A DNA stretch of 64,000 nucleotides from a bacterium (GTDB lineage Bacteria; Bdellovibrionota_C; UBA2361; RFPC01): NCBI GenBank assembly GCA_030431715.1, contig JAUIIO010000009.1:62001-126000 (forward strand). Reading direction: 5' to 3'. The position numbers were made by a program, and so were the translations under genes. Of the stretch, positions 34,929 through 43,179 are shown piece after piece. Position 1 is the first letter of the stretch, and every line of letters starts with the position of its first letter. The notes beneath the pieces are model-generated. The model did no database searches. It saw only the letters and a program-made list of their open reading frames with translations, and had not been told where the DNA came from.

Positions 34929-35213
34929 ATGCTAAGATTTCTATTGGTTCTCGCAGTTTGTTTCCTTACTTCTTGTGTCTACGTTGATGTGAAAACTCCG
35001 CTTGATAGAGACGTAACGAATACGCAATTGGGATCAAAGGTTGGGACCTCGAAATCTCAATCGATCATGTGGCTCTTTGCTTGGGGAGATGCTGGAACAG
35101 CGGCAGCAGCAAAAGATGGCGGCATAACAACGATAACACACCTTGATGCTCGTTATTATACCATCCTCTTTGGCCTCTACTCGAAGCGTGAAACAATTGC
35201 CTATGGAGATTAG
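34929..35213 (+). CDS. TRL-like family lipoprotein 1
   Basis: Start at ATG 34929 (a GTG at 34917 is in frame), with AGAGG 11 bases upstream. A signal peptide with lipobox FLTSC gives a small lipoprotein of 94 residues. The mature part 'QLGSKVGTSKSQSIMWLFAW' then 'GDAGTAAAAKDGGITTITHL' matches the TRL-like family (named from a tRNA-Leu-linked locus). Function is unknown; members are small cell-envelope lipoproteins. It is followed by a second TRL-like gene overlapping by 11 bp or spaced by 1 bp. Confidence 0.8.
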   Translation: MLRFLLVLAVCFLTSCVYVDVKTPLDRDVTNTQLGSKVGTSKSQSIMWLFAWGDAGTAAAAKDGGITTITHLDARYYTILFGLYSKRETIAYGD

Positions 35214-35532
35214 GTTGAGAAGCGTATTTCTTTTGTTCTTGATAGTGAGCCTATCGTCTTGCACCTACGGCTGGCTTTACAATGATACTGTTGAGCCCTA
35301 TTGCACTGATATGAGAAGCACTCCACTGGGGGAGACTCAGAGTCAAGCCGACATTAAGCAGATCTCTATTCCAAGAGTCCCTGGGGGAAGAGTTCTTTGG
35401 GACTCAAATACTATCGCATCCGCGGCAGAAGAGGCCGGTATTAAAACCGTACAGTTCTGCGATCGACACCAGTTTAGCGTACTTGGTGGTCTCTGGGCGC
35501 AGGATGCGATAGTTGTATATGGAAATCCTTGA
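35203..35532 (+). CDS. TRL-like family lipoprotein 2
   Basis: ATG 35203 overlaps the upstream TRL gene by 11 bp; a TTG at 35215 with GGAG six bases upstream is also a good start. Signal peptide and lipobox ('FLLFLIVSLSSC'). The C-terminal half 'ASAAEEAGIKTVQFCDRHQF' followed by SVLGGLWAQDAIVVYG parallels the last 40 residues of gene 1, so the pair looks like a divergent tandem duplication. An added Cys pair (YCTDM, FCDRH) could form a disulfide. Function unknown. Confidence 0.75.
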   Translation: MEIRLRSVFLLFLIVSLSSCTYGWLYNDTVEPYCTDMRSTPLGETQSQADIKQISIPRVPGGRVLWDSNTIASAAEEAGIKTVQFCDRHQFSVLGGLWAQDAIVVYGNP

Positions 35533-35537
35533 TTGTC

Positions 35538-36107
35538 TTACTGCATTCCCTGCATACCAGACTTCATCTGCTCTGCCATTTTTTTCAGGTCCTCAACATT
35601 CATATTTCCCATCTCTTTTGGGAGGCCGGGAGTATTGAGTAGCTTCATATCGCCAGGCTTGCGGCCATCCTTACATTCGCCCTGATAAACTGCGGTAGAT
35701 GATACTTTCATTGGAGGAGCTCCAGTGGCAGTCATTGTAGCAACACTTGTAAACTTATTATCCGATATGAGCTTTGTAACGCTCTCAACATTCATCTTAC
35801 GCCCATTTCGTGAGCAGCTCACTTTGGCAGTATAGGTATCTCCGTTCTTCTGCAGATCTGCTTTCTCACAGTCTGCGTTTCCTTCTTGAGCTTGGTCAAA
35901 CATTTTTTTCTGAGTAGCTTTATCAATGCAATAAACAGCCTTTGTGTCTTGCATAAATCCGGCAGGCATTCCGGGGATATTCATATCGTTCTTCATGGTC
36001 ATGAGCCATTCGCCTTCTTTCATCTCGGGATATGTGGTTACCGCTTCGGCATAGAGGTGATTTATGGGAAGTAAGAGGGTTGCGATGAGAGGGATATATT
36101 TATGCAT
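35538..36107 (-). CDS. DUF3617-family exported protein
   Basis: A 189-residue protein with a signal peptide ('YIPLIATLLLPINHLYA'). 'MKEGEWLMTMKNDMNIPGMP' is the family hallmark; later 'VYCIDKATQKKM', 'KVSCSRNG' and 'AVYQGECKDGRKPGD' supply four conserved Cys likely in two disulfides. The Met-rich tail (MGNMNVEDLKKMAEQMKSG) is unusual. DUF3617 proteins are periplasmic and of unknown function. It converges on the TRL pair and diverges from the T3S operon. Confidence 0.85.
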   Translation of the reverse strand: MHKYIPLIATLLLPINHLYAEAVTTYPEMKEGEWLMTMKNDMNIPGMPAGFMQDTKAVYCIDKATQKKMFDQAQEGNADCEKADLQKNGDTYTAKVSCSRNGRKMNVESVTKLISDNKFTSVATMTATGAPPMKVSSTAVYQGECKDGRKPGDMKLLNTPGLPKEMGNMNVEDLKKMAEQMKSGMQGMQ

Positions 36108-36294
36108 GGTGGTTGTTCTCCATATTCTGGTTAGGCAGCCGCTATATTAACAATCCTGTTATATCTGGCCAGCTCAAATTCTGAGTCAGCGCATTTGTGC
36201 CCGAAGTCGGCCAAGCTAGGTGCTTAATATGTTGTTTTTATTGATCTGTTTTTTCTTTGGAAACTTTTTGGAGCAAGGAGCGATTGAGCTAAAG

Positions 36295-36312
36295 AAGGGG
36301 GAGTTTCCCCTT
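36295..36312 (+). promoter_or_regulatory. Hairpin next to the sctI ribosome-binding site
   Basis: AAGGGG (36295) pairs with CCCCTT (36307) around loop GAGTTT. The Shine-Dalgarno AAGGAGC begins at the next base. The CCCCTTAAGG context could occlude or expose the ribosome site of the first T3S gene. Only the sequence supports this. Confidence 0.4.
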
Positions 36313-36324
36313 AAGGAGCATAGT

Positions 36325-36639
36325 ATGAAAATTCAACCATCCACACTCTTAAAAACAACACGAATAAATGCGGGCAAGCCCTCTGTCGCCGGGCCTGCTT
36401 CCCCAGGGAATAAGGTTAAGTTTGACTCTCTCATGGATAAGCTTCGAGTCAAGGGTGGAGACCTTCATGCCGAGATGGTTCAGTTCCGGGACAAGATCGT
36501 ACAGGGCAAAGAGTTTAATCATCAGGAGCTTCTCTATTATCAGGTAAGAGCAGGTGAGTTTGGTATGAAGGTTGAGCTTTATAGTAAACTCGCAGAATCT
36601 CTCTCTTCAACGCTTAAGCGCTTTCAACAAGGTCAGTAA
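36325..36639 (+). CDS. sctI: Type III secretion inner-rod protein SctI-like
   Basis: Start at ATG 36325 with AAGGAGC upstream, giving 104 residues. Frame is open from 36220, but that extension is a hydrophobic stretch unlike the family. The C-terminus 'KVELYSKLAESLSSTLKRFQ' is the amphipathic helix of the YscI/PrgJ/SctI inner rod, preceded by another helix 'NHQELLYYQVRAGEFGMKV'. The protein polymerises within the basal body beneath the needle. Assignment also rests on position: first gene before an SctO-like gene and sctRST. Confidence 0.75.
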   Translation: MKIQPSTLLKTTRINAGKPSVAGPASPGNKVKFDSLMDKLRVKGGDLHAEMVQFRDKIVQGKEFNHQELLYYQVRAGEFGMKVELYSKLAESLSSTLKRFQQGQ

Positions 36640-36650
36640 CAAGAGGCGCT

Positions 36651-37613
36651 ATGAAGATCCGACACTTAGAATTTGCGGTAAAATCTTACGAGAATGACAA
36701 AGCGAAGAAAGCTCACAAGCTTCGTGATGTTTCTGAGAAGGTCGATGCGATGAAACGCAAAGAAAAAAAAGAAGCTCAGTCTTTTCGGTCTGTTCGTGAT
36801 TCGCTCCTTAAGGGCCAAGGCGAAGGTGGTGAGAGAGAGCTTCTTATGAAGCTCCTTCTCGCTAAGAAACAAAAGTTAGGTTCTGTTTCTCAGAAGAAAG
36901 AAAAGCTTGGAGAAGAACTTCTTCGGGTTCAGAAAGATCTGGCAAAAATTGCAAAAAAGAAAGAGAAGGTAGGCGAACTTCTAGCCGCTAAAAGAGATGC
37001 TGTGGAGCTTTTAAAAAGTGAGGCGCATACTGAACAAGATTCGGTCCTTTACTATATCTCCTCAGAAAAAGAGCAGTTCACAAACGAAGTTCAGCAAGAA
37101 CCGCTTGATGGATTTTCAGGGATGGCAGAACTCAAAGAGGTAAAACAGCGCGAACTTCTGGCCTCAAGAAAGACTGACCTGCCGTTTGATTCGGTACAGA
37201 CTCAAGTGGAAACCTATGCTGATGCGACGTCACTATCACAAGGAGGAGATTATCAAGGAGAGCATTCAAGCTCTCAGAATGTCTTCCAAGACAACGGTGA
37301 ACAAAGCTCGCAGCCTTCACCGCAGCAGACGTTCGATCAGCTCTGTGAGCGATTAGCTCAGATGGAGAGCTGGCAGAGTGGTGATGCTTCTCACTTTCAC
37401 TGCTCATATCGACTTTCTTCAGGTTCAGAGATAGGTCTTCAGGTTCAGCGACAACACGACGGTAAGCTCAAAGTACTTCTTATTTCACATAGAGAACGAT
37501 CTTCAATTGAACTCAGTCATGGGATGAGAAACTTATCACAACAACTTCGAGAGGCCGGATTTACAGATGTTTCTCTTGAGCTGCGTGACGCTTCGCAAAG
37601 GAGGGTAGCATGA
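36651..37613 (+). CDS. SctO (stalk) - SctP/FliK-like fusion protein
   Basis: A 320-residue protein. Residues about 1-130 are a highly charged Lys/Glu-rich coiled coil like YscO/FliJ stalk proteins, which sit in the export ATPase ring. Residues about 130-245 are a Gln/Ser-rich linker. The last ~70 ('LSSGSEIGLQVQRQHDGKLK' and 'GMRNLSQQLREAGFTDVSL') resemble the C-terminal substrate-switch domain of FliK/SctP length-control proteins. In most systems sctO and sctP are separate neighbours, so this looks like a fusion. The stop overlaps the sctR start by 4 bp. SctP-like part is the less certain. Confidence 0.65.
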   Translation: MKIRHLEFAVKSYENDKAKKAHKLRDVSEKVDAMKRKEKKEAQSFRSVRDSLLKGQGEGGERELLMKLLLAKKQKLGSVSQKKEKLGEELLRVQKDLAKIAKKKEKVGELLAAKRDAVELLKSEAHTEQDSVLYYISSEKEQFTNEVQQEPLDGFSGMAELKEVKQRELLASRKTDLPFDSVQTQVETYADATSLSQGGDYQGEHSSSQNVFQDNGEQSSQPSPQQTFDQLCERLAQMESWQSGDASHFHCSYRLSSGSEIGLQVQRQHDGKLKVLLISHRERSSIELSHGMRNLSQQLREAGFTDVSLELRDASQRRVA

Positions 37614-38308
37614 ACTCCATTCATCCATACTGGTTTATTGCAGGTTCGTTGGGGCTAGCAGTACTCCCACTTTTTTTTGCTTTTGTGTCTTCTTATCTGA
37701 AAGTTAGTATCCTCTTCGGGCTCCTTCGTTCTGGATTGGGAGCACAGCAAATTCCTGGAAATCTCGTAATAATGGCTCTTTCTATCGGCATAACTCTGGC
37801 TGTTATGGCTCCTGTATTAGAAGAAAGTATTGGGGAATTACAAACTCTTGATACCAGTATGTTAGAGAAGCAGCCTGAAGCTTCTGGTGAAGAGATGGAA
37901 AAAGTACAAAAGATACTTAAACCATGGCTCATATTTATGGAGCAACATTCTGGAGAACGAGAAATCGCTGTCTTTAAACGCGTCGCAGAGCGTAAGCGTA
38001 TCGAGACCACACCAGAAACAAAGGATGAGATAAAACAGGAAGGGGAGCCGGCACAGCTTTCGATACTTGTACTGTTGCCAGCGTATCTCTTGTCAGAGCT
38101 CAAAGAGGCTTTTGCTATGGGATTTGTGCTTCTTCTCCCATTTGTAGCGATAGATCTTATAGTTGCAAATATTCTCGTTGGGCTCGGTATGTTTATGGTT
38201 AGCCCGGTTATTATTGCTCTGCCTCTTAAGCTTCTCGTTTTTATTGTGGCAGATGGATGGCTTCTCATGACCCGAAGTATTATCTCTTCTTATGTCGTTG
38301 GAGGCTGA
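37610..38308 (+). CDS. sctR: Type III export apparatus protein SctR
   Basis: A 232-residue inner-membrane protein of the FliP/YscR family. N-terminal helix 'FFAFVSSYLKVSILFGLLR' followed by QQIPGN, a central periplasmic loop (about residues 75-150), then the second pair of helices: 'YLLSELKEAFAMGFVLLLPF' and 'DLIVANILVGLGMFMVSPVI' with 'LPLKLLVFIVADGW' at the end. All are diagnostic. SctR forms a pentameric core of the R5S4T1 export gate. It overlaps the SctO/P gene by 4 bp and is 3 bp ahead of sctS. Confidence 0.95.
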   Translation: MNSIHPYWFIAGSLGLAVLPLFFAFVSSYLKVSILFGLLRSGLGAQQIPGNLVIMALSIGITLAVMAPVLEESIGELQTLDTSMLEKQPEASGEEMEKVQKILKPWLIFMEQHSGEREIAVFKRVAERKRIETTPETKDEIKQEGEPAQLSILVLLPAYLLSELKEAFAMGFVLLLPFVAIDLIVANILVGLGMFMVSPVIIALPLKLLVFIVADGWLLMTRSIISSYVVGG

Positions 38309-38311
38309 GAT

Positions 38312-38575
38312 ATGTTTGACCAACACCTCATTGATGGCTTTTATCTGGTGCTGTTTGTTTCAGGGGTACCTATGCTCATTAGCGCTCTGGGAGGTTTTCT
38401 CGTTGCTGTTGTGCAGACGGCAACACAGATCCAAGAACAGAGTCTTTCTCATATCGTGAAGTTTGCTCTTGTAAGTGTCGTACTCCTTATAGCTGGAAGT
38501 TACTTTCTTGACTCTCTCGTGATCTTTTTTGAAGAATCTGTGCGTTCGATGGCACATCTAGGGAGGCTTTCGTGA
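38312..38575 (+). CDS. sctS: Type III export apparatus protein SctS
   Basis: An 87-residue protein with two helices, the normal FliQ/YscS size: 'LFVSGVPMLISALGGFLVAV', then 'QTATQIQEQSLSHIVK' (the Gln-rich latch loop) and 'LVSVVLLIAGSYF'. Four copies join SctR and SctT to make the export gate. Its stop overlaps the GTG start of sctT by 4 bp. Confidence 0.95.
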   Translation: MFDQHLIDGFYLVLFVSGVPMLISALGGFLVAVVQTATQIQEQSLSHIVKFALVSVVLLIAGSYFLDSLVIFFEESVRSMAHLGRLS

Positions 38576-39312
38576 TAGAGCAGGGGAGTTTCTCTTTGCT
38601 GCCGTATGTCTCTCTCCGTGCAGCAGCCATGTTTTTTCTTCTTCCGTTACCTCCTGAAGTTTTTTCAGTTGGAAGAAAACTTATGTTGTCACTTCTATTG
38701 GGGATACTGGCTCTCCCCTATGTAGAGCATTCAGGCGAAACGCAGTATATTTGGTTTCTTTCTGAAATTGGAATTGGATTACTTCTCGGATTGCCAATTT
38801 CTCTTATGATAGCCTTGACAGGCGTTTTTGCGGAACTCTTTGATCTTCAGCGTGGTCAAACCTTTGCGTCTTTTTACGATCCTGCTCACGGCCCCGGCTC
38901 TCAGTGTTCACTTCTGTTTCGATCGTACTTTATCTGTTTTCTCTTGCTCTCAGGTTGTGGTGAAGCGTTGTTTGTGAATTTTTTAGATAGTCTGCAATAC
39001 CTTCCTGCCGGTACGGATCTTTTTTCTCGCTTTTCAGATTCATCTTCACAGGGGCTGCTTCTTTTTGTTCACTCTGCATTAAATACTATGCTTACGGTCT
39101 ACCTTCCGGTTGCTGGAATATTTTTCTTCGTGGACCTTTGCTTTTGCTTTGCCTCAAAGGCATTACCGAAACTTCAGATTTATCAGGATGCGTTTCTGGT
39201 TAAGACATTTCTCGGGTTTCTTGCCCTATTGTTACTCGTAAGAAGTGGAGTCATGGAGGGCCTTGTCATGGAATATATGAAGCCAATCTATAGAACAGTG
39301 GTAGTGTCATGA
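38572..39312 (+). CDS. sctT: Type III export apparatus protein SctT
   Basis: A 246-residue FliR/YscT homologue, GTG start overlapping the sctS stop. Multiple transmembrane helices; the signature is 'FAELFDLQRGQTFASFYDP' near residue 90, with 'LLLFVHSALNTMLTVYLPVA' in the second half. It completes the R5S4T1 complex. Stop overlaps the sctU start by 4 bp. Confidence 0.93.
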   Translation: MIEQGSFSLLPYVSLRAAAMFFLLPLPPEVFSVGRKLMLSLLLGILALPYVEHSGETQYIWFLSEIGIGLLLGLPISLMIALTGVFAELFDLQRGQTFASFYDPAHGPGSQCSLLFRSYFICFLLLSGCGEALFVNFLDSLQYLPAGTDLFSRFSDSSSQGLLLFVHSALNTMLTVYLPVAGIFFFVDLCFCFASKALPKLQIYQDAFLVKTFLGFLALLLLVRSGVMEGLVMEYMKPIYRTVVVS

Positions 39313-40133
39313 GTGAGCAGAAACAGCATAAACCGACCGCTCGAAAGCTACGGGAGGCAAGAAAAGACGGGAAAGTTATGCGAGCCCCAATGTTTTCTCA
39401 ATCTTTCTCGATGGTTACGCTATGTCTCAGTGTGTTCCTTCTCCTCAGATATCTTTGGTTTAATAATAGAATGTTGTTAGAATATAAGCTGGATGATGCA
39501 GCCCATAAGCCTGTGGAAACACTGGGGGCTGTATTTATGGGAGTCCTCTTTCTTTCTGCGGTGCCACTCGTGGTTGCGGCCTTTACTGGGGTACTGGTGC
39601 AAGGACTTGTTGCTGGTTTTGCAGTTGAATGGAAGACGCTCATTCCTAAAGCCTCGCGTTTTGGGCAGGGGTTAAAGCAGATCTCACGTGGTCTGAAGCA
39701 GAGCTGGGAAACACTTGCTAAGGTCGCACTCTTTGGAGCGATATCTTACTGGTTGTTGCAGGGGCATCTTTACCGATTTTCCTCCGGACTCTTACTCGAT
39801 GCGGATCATGCGTTGTCCTTTTTATGCTCAGAGCTGATCTATATCGCAAGTGTCTTGCTCTCTTGCTTCATGCTTCTTTCCGGTATGGAGTTCCTGCTCA
39901 GGTACAGAGAGTTTTATAAAGATCTCTCGATGTCAGATCAAGACGTGAGGCAAGAGCATAAGAATGATGAGGGTGATCCCCATCTACAGTCGGCCAGAAA
40001 GGCTCTACACCGAGAATTGCTGTCTCAAGAGATAGTAGAGAGAGTCAAAAAGGCACGAGTAATTATAGTACAGCGGAATAGTCCGGCAGAAGATGTCAAT
40101 AAAGCGCCTGCTCAAAATTTTAGAGGAGTTTAA
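39309..40133 (+). CDS. sctU: Type III export switch protein SctU, N-terminal membrane part only
   Basis: A 274-residue protein; FlhB/SctU is normally about 350. It starts 'KPTARKLREARKDGKVMRAP', the usual signature, then has four transmembrane helices and the cytoplasmic neck 'DQDVRQEHKNDEGDPHLQS' leading to 'IVERVKKARVIIV'. The NPTH self-cleavage motif should come next; instead the protein ends after QRNSPAEDVNK and a short tail. No frameshift is needed to explain this, because the overlapping frame is the start of the sensor kinase. The missing C-terminal domain is encoded at 43151-43447. It overlaps the kinase gene by 41 bp. Confidence 0.9.
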   Translation: MSEQKQHKPTARKLREARKDGKVMRAPMFSQSFSMVTLCLSVFLLLRYLWFNNRMLLEYKLDDAAHKPVETLGAVFMGVLFLSAVPLVVAAFTGVLVQGLVAGFAVEWKTLIPKASRFGQGLKQISRGLKQSWETLAKVALFGAISYWLLQGHLYRFSSGLLLDADHALSFLCSELIYIASVLLSCFMLLSGMEFLLRYREFYKDLSMSDQDVRQEHKNDEGDPHLQSARKALHRELLSQEIVERVKKARVIIVQRNSPAEDVNKAPAQNFRGV

Positions 40134-43100
40134 GAGTGAGATAAATCTCCACGAGAAGATCTTTGACGCGATTCCTTGTGGAATTATTGAATTCTTACAC
40201 TCTGGCGATGTTACGTACGTAAACGATACCGCGCTAAAGTACTTTGAGCAGGGCAGAGAGGAGTTTCTCTCTCAAAATCTCAGTGCCTTTTTTGAGAATG
40301 CTCTTCCATCTGCAGATTATCAGCGACTTCGCACAGAATTTAATCTTATCATTGACGGAGAGAAGCCGCAGGCGAAGATCGTCGCTCGATTCGAGAGAAA
40401 GGAACCCGGTAGTGGGGGGTCGTGGATTTTGCAGATTATACGGACCTCAGAGGCTGGAGACCGTCTGTATCTGTTTGTGCAGCCTACTATCGTTGCAAAG
40501 CCCTTTTCGGAACTCGATCATGAGAGCCAATATTTTGAGCGTATTCTTTATCAAGGACGCTTGATCATTATGCGTACCGATGATGACTTTCGCATTACCG
40601 ATCTGATCGGTGATACGGAGGGACTGTTTGGTATGACTGTTGATGAGGTTCTCACTCGACCAACGGTATGGTCAGATATTATGTCTTCCGGTGATTTTAG
40701 AAGACTGAGCTTAAAAGTGAGACGTCTGGAAAAAGAGCCCGTTGCTTTCAAGGAGGAGATTCGTATTTCCCCGGAGGGAACCTCTGACCCAAGATGGCTC
40801 ATGCTTCAAGTCGTTCCAGTATTTAATGAACATCATGATTTTATAGGTTGGGAAGGCTTTGGGGTTGATGTTACTGAAAAACGTCAGACTGAGATGGCGC
40901 TTCTTTCGGAAAGGCGAAGAATCGCTGCGCTCTATGAACTCTCGCGAGCCTTGCAGGTAAATCTTCCTCCTGAACAAGTTGCCCTGAAAGGTCTTAAGGC
41001 ATTGATTCAGGCTACGGGATCAGATGCAGGGTTCTGTTGTTTTTACGAAGAAAAACGAGAAAAGATTGAAGTCATTGCTGCTGATGGACTTTCTGAACGA
41101 TTTTTAAATGAGATCTCTGTAGTGCTGGACTCTGATGAGTCGATCATACGTCAAGTAGTTCGTATGAATAAAGGAGTCATAATTCCTAATATTCAAAAAG
41201 ATAGGCGTGCGGTAAAGCAGGTAGCACGCCGAGAGGGGCTTCGTTCCGTAGTTGTTATGCCACTTCACAACGAGGATAGGGTGCTGGGTACGATGGTCAT
41301 TTTCGGTGTTGAGGAGGATAAGTTTCACCAGAGCGACTTTGATCTCATAGAAGCTGGTGCCGGTCAGGTAGCAATTGCTGCACGCCAAGCAGAATACTAT
41401 CAAGCAGAGAGACGTCAGGCTGATTCTTTAGCGGTATTGTATCGACTGAGCCATCAACTCTCTCGGCTATTCACCCCTCAGGAAGTTGCGGAAAGTGCCT
41501 TTGCGCTTATTCAGGAGGAAGTATCATGCCGAAGACTTTGGCTTGGTGTCGTAAATGAGCAGGGGACTCACATCGTCGGTCAATCCGCAACAGGTCCAGG
41601 TATGCGAGAGTCTATTCAGAAGCTCCATATAGAGCTCGATCTTACGCATGATTATCTTGATACGGCACTTCGCACCAGACAGCCGGTAATTGTCCCTCAA
41701 CGTGCTGAAATGGAATGTTCAGGGCTAAATCGTTTGATGAAGCGATTAAAGCCGGGGGCATTTGTGATACTCCCACTGGTATCGTTAGGACAAGTTGTTG
41801 GGGTATGTTTCATTGAACCTAATATCTCTTCAACGAACGTTATTAAGAGAAAGCTCCCACTCCTGTCGGCTATGGCAACAGAGATTGCCACGGTACTTCT
41901 TGCTCGCAGATTTGAATCCAAGTTGGCAGATGCTGATAAGATGCGAATGGCAAGTGTCCTAGCATCTGGTGTTGCTCATAACTTTAACAATCTCCTGCAG
42001 GCCGTCATGGGACAGGCCTCTATCATTGAAATGCAGCTTGAGAAAGGTTCAACGCTTGCACGTGCTGCACGCACGATTGTGGATGCGGCGGAGAAGGGGG
42101 CGGGACTTGTAAAACACCTGCTTGCCTTCTCTACTCACGGGGTCGTTGAGAAAAAGCCGTTTTCAGCAAATCAGTTGCTTCGCGATTCGAAGGACTTTTT
42201 CCTCTCCATGCTTGGTGGAAATATTAATTTTGACATGAAAATACCTCAGAAAAGCCTAATGATTGAGGGGGATTATAATCAACTTCAGCAGGTTCTTCAC
42301 TATATTTTAGTGAACGCAAGGGAGGCAGTGTCCGATAGAGAACGTGGAGCGGTTCAGATAGAGCTGCATAGCGTCAGGTTGCGTTCTGGAGAGGTCACTC
42401 CTGAGCTTGCGCCTGGTTCGTATGTGAGGATTGATGTTGAAGACAATGGGGTTGGAATGACCGAAGATCAGATGGCAAGGTGTTTTGAACCATTTTTCTC
42501 TACCAAAGAGGTTGATGCTTCTACGGGAATTAGCCTTACAGGATCGGGTCTGGGACTTTCCTCGGCTTACTCTATCGTCAGGCAGCACGGTGGAAGTATC
42601 AGCATTAGTAGCACGTTGGAGGAGGGGACAGTCTTTAGCATCTATCTCCCTGAGTATGAGCAACAGTCAGCTAGTAATCGAACGGAACGCGAAGATGATG
42701 CCCGAGTACTTATTGTTGACGCAAAGAGTTCGAGCTCATATTCCATACGTTCTACGCTTGAATCTTTGGGGCTCGATTCACATATCGAGCCTGATATGGA
42801 GAGAGCTGAGCGCTTGTTGACGAAGGAGGGCGGAGAAGTACAGATCGTTGTCCTTGATCTTGAGCGTGCAGGTGAGTTTGCAACGGACTTTGTAGAGACG
42901 GTTCAAGATCTCAACCCACATGTGACGTTTGTTTGCTGTACTGTTGAGAGGAAGAAATGGACAGAGGTTTTCAGTGGAAGAGAGAAATGTCTTGTAATTG
43001 AAAAACCACTTAGTGTCTGGGCGATCCATTCGGTTGTGCGCGATCTTTTTCCTGCAATGAAGAAGTTGCCATTGGGAGAGCGCATCGAAGTTGAGCGACT

Positions 43101-43179
43101 AAAAGATGTCTCTGAAGAAGATAGAAAAGGTAAATCAGGGGAGGGAAGTAATGTTCTGGAAGAGAAAAAAGAAAGATAG
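40093..43179 (+). CDS. Hybrid sensor histidine kinase (PAS-PAS-GAF-GAF-HisKA-HATPase-REC)
   Basis: A 1028-residue protein without transmembrane helices. Two PAS domains lie at about 15-285 ('FDAIPCGIIEFLHSGDVTYV'), two GAF domains at about 290-610. HisKA has His629 in 'GVAHNFNNLLQAVMG', and HATPase has 'LVNAREAVSD', 'DVEDNGVGM' and 'SGLGLSSAYSIVRQHGGS'. A C-terminal receiver has Asp922 in VVLDLERAG and Lys in EKPLS, though the acidic pair is reduced to one Asp (LIVDAKS). The gene overlaps sctU(N) by 41 bp and sctU(C) by 29 bp, so it is made with the T3S apparatus. Probably cytosolic; signal unknown. Confidence 0.9.
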   Translation: MSIKRLLKILEEFKSEINLHEKIFDAIPCGIIEFLHSGDVTYVNDTALKYFEQGREEFLSQNLSAFFENALPSADYQRLRTEFNLIIDGEKPQAKIVARFERKEPGSGGSWILQIIRTSEAGDRLYLFVQPTIVAKPFSELDHESQYFERILYQGRLIIMRTDDDFRITDLIGDTEGLFGMTVDEVLTRPTVWSDIMSSGDFRRLSLKVRRLEKEPVAFKEEIRISPEGTSDPRWLMLQVVPVFNEHHDFIGWEGFGVDVTEKRQTEMALLSERRRIAALYELSRALQVNLPPEQVALKGLKALIQATGSDAGFCCFYEEKREKIEVIAADGLSERFLNEISVVLDSDESIIRQVVRMNKGVIIPNIQKDRRAVKQVARREGLRSVVVMPLHNEDRVLGTMVIFGVEEDKFHQSDFDLIEAGAGQVAIAARQAEYYQAERRQADSLAVLYRLSHQLSRLFTPQEVAESAFALIQEEVSCRRLWLGVVNEQGTHIVGQSATGPGMRESIQKLHIELDLTHDYLDTALRTRQPVIVPQRAEMECSGLNRLMKRLKPGAFVILPLVSLGQVVGVCFIEPNISSTNVIKRKLPLLSAMATEIATVLLARRFESKLADADKMRMASVLASGVAHNFNNLLQAVMGQASIIEMQLEKGSTLARAARTIVDAAEKGAGLVKHLLAFSTHGVVEKKPFSANQLLRDSKDFFLSMLGGNINFDMKIPQKSLMIEGDYNQLQQVLHYILVNAREAVSDRERGAVQIELHSVRLRSGEVTPELAPGSYVRIDVEDNGVGMTEDQMARCFEPFFSTKEVDASTGISLTGSGLGLSSAYSIVRQHGGSISISSTLEEGTVFSIYLPEYEQQSASNRTEREDDARVLIVDAKSSSSYSIRSTLESLGLDSHIEPDMERAERLLTKEGGEVQIVVLDLERAGEFATDFVETVQDLNPHVTFVCCTVERKKWTEVFSGREKCLVIEKPLSVWAIHSVVRDLFPAMKKLPLGERIEVERLKDVSEEDRKGKSGEGSNVLEEKKER

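Noticed and set aside
36140..36175. Operator-like ATAT...TGTTATAT repeat before the T3S operon
   Set aside because: The pairing is imperfect and AT-rich; it could be chance.
36220..36324. Upstream extension of sctI to an earlier ATG
   Set aside because: The added 35 residues are hydrophobic and unlike SctI, whereas ATG 36325 has a good Shine-Dalgarno sequence.
40060..40133. Frameshift or sequencing error truncating sctU
   Set aside because: The alternative frame encodes the first residues of the kinase, the kinase is intact for 1028 codons, and the missing domain lies intact at 43151 with its own ribosome site.
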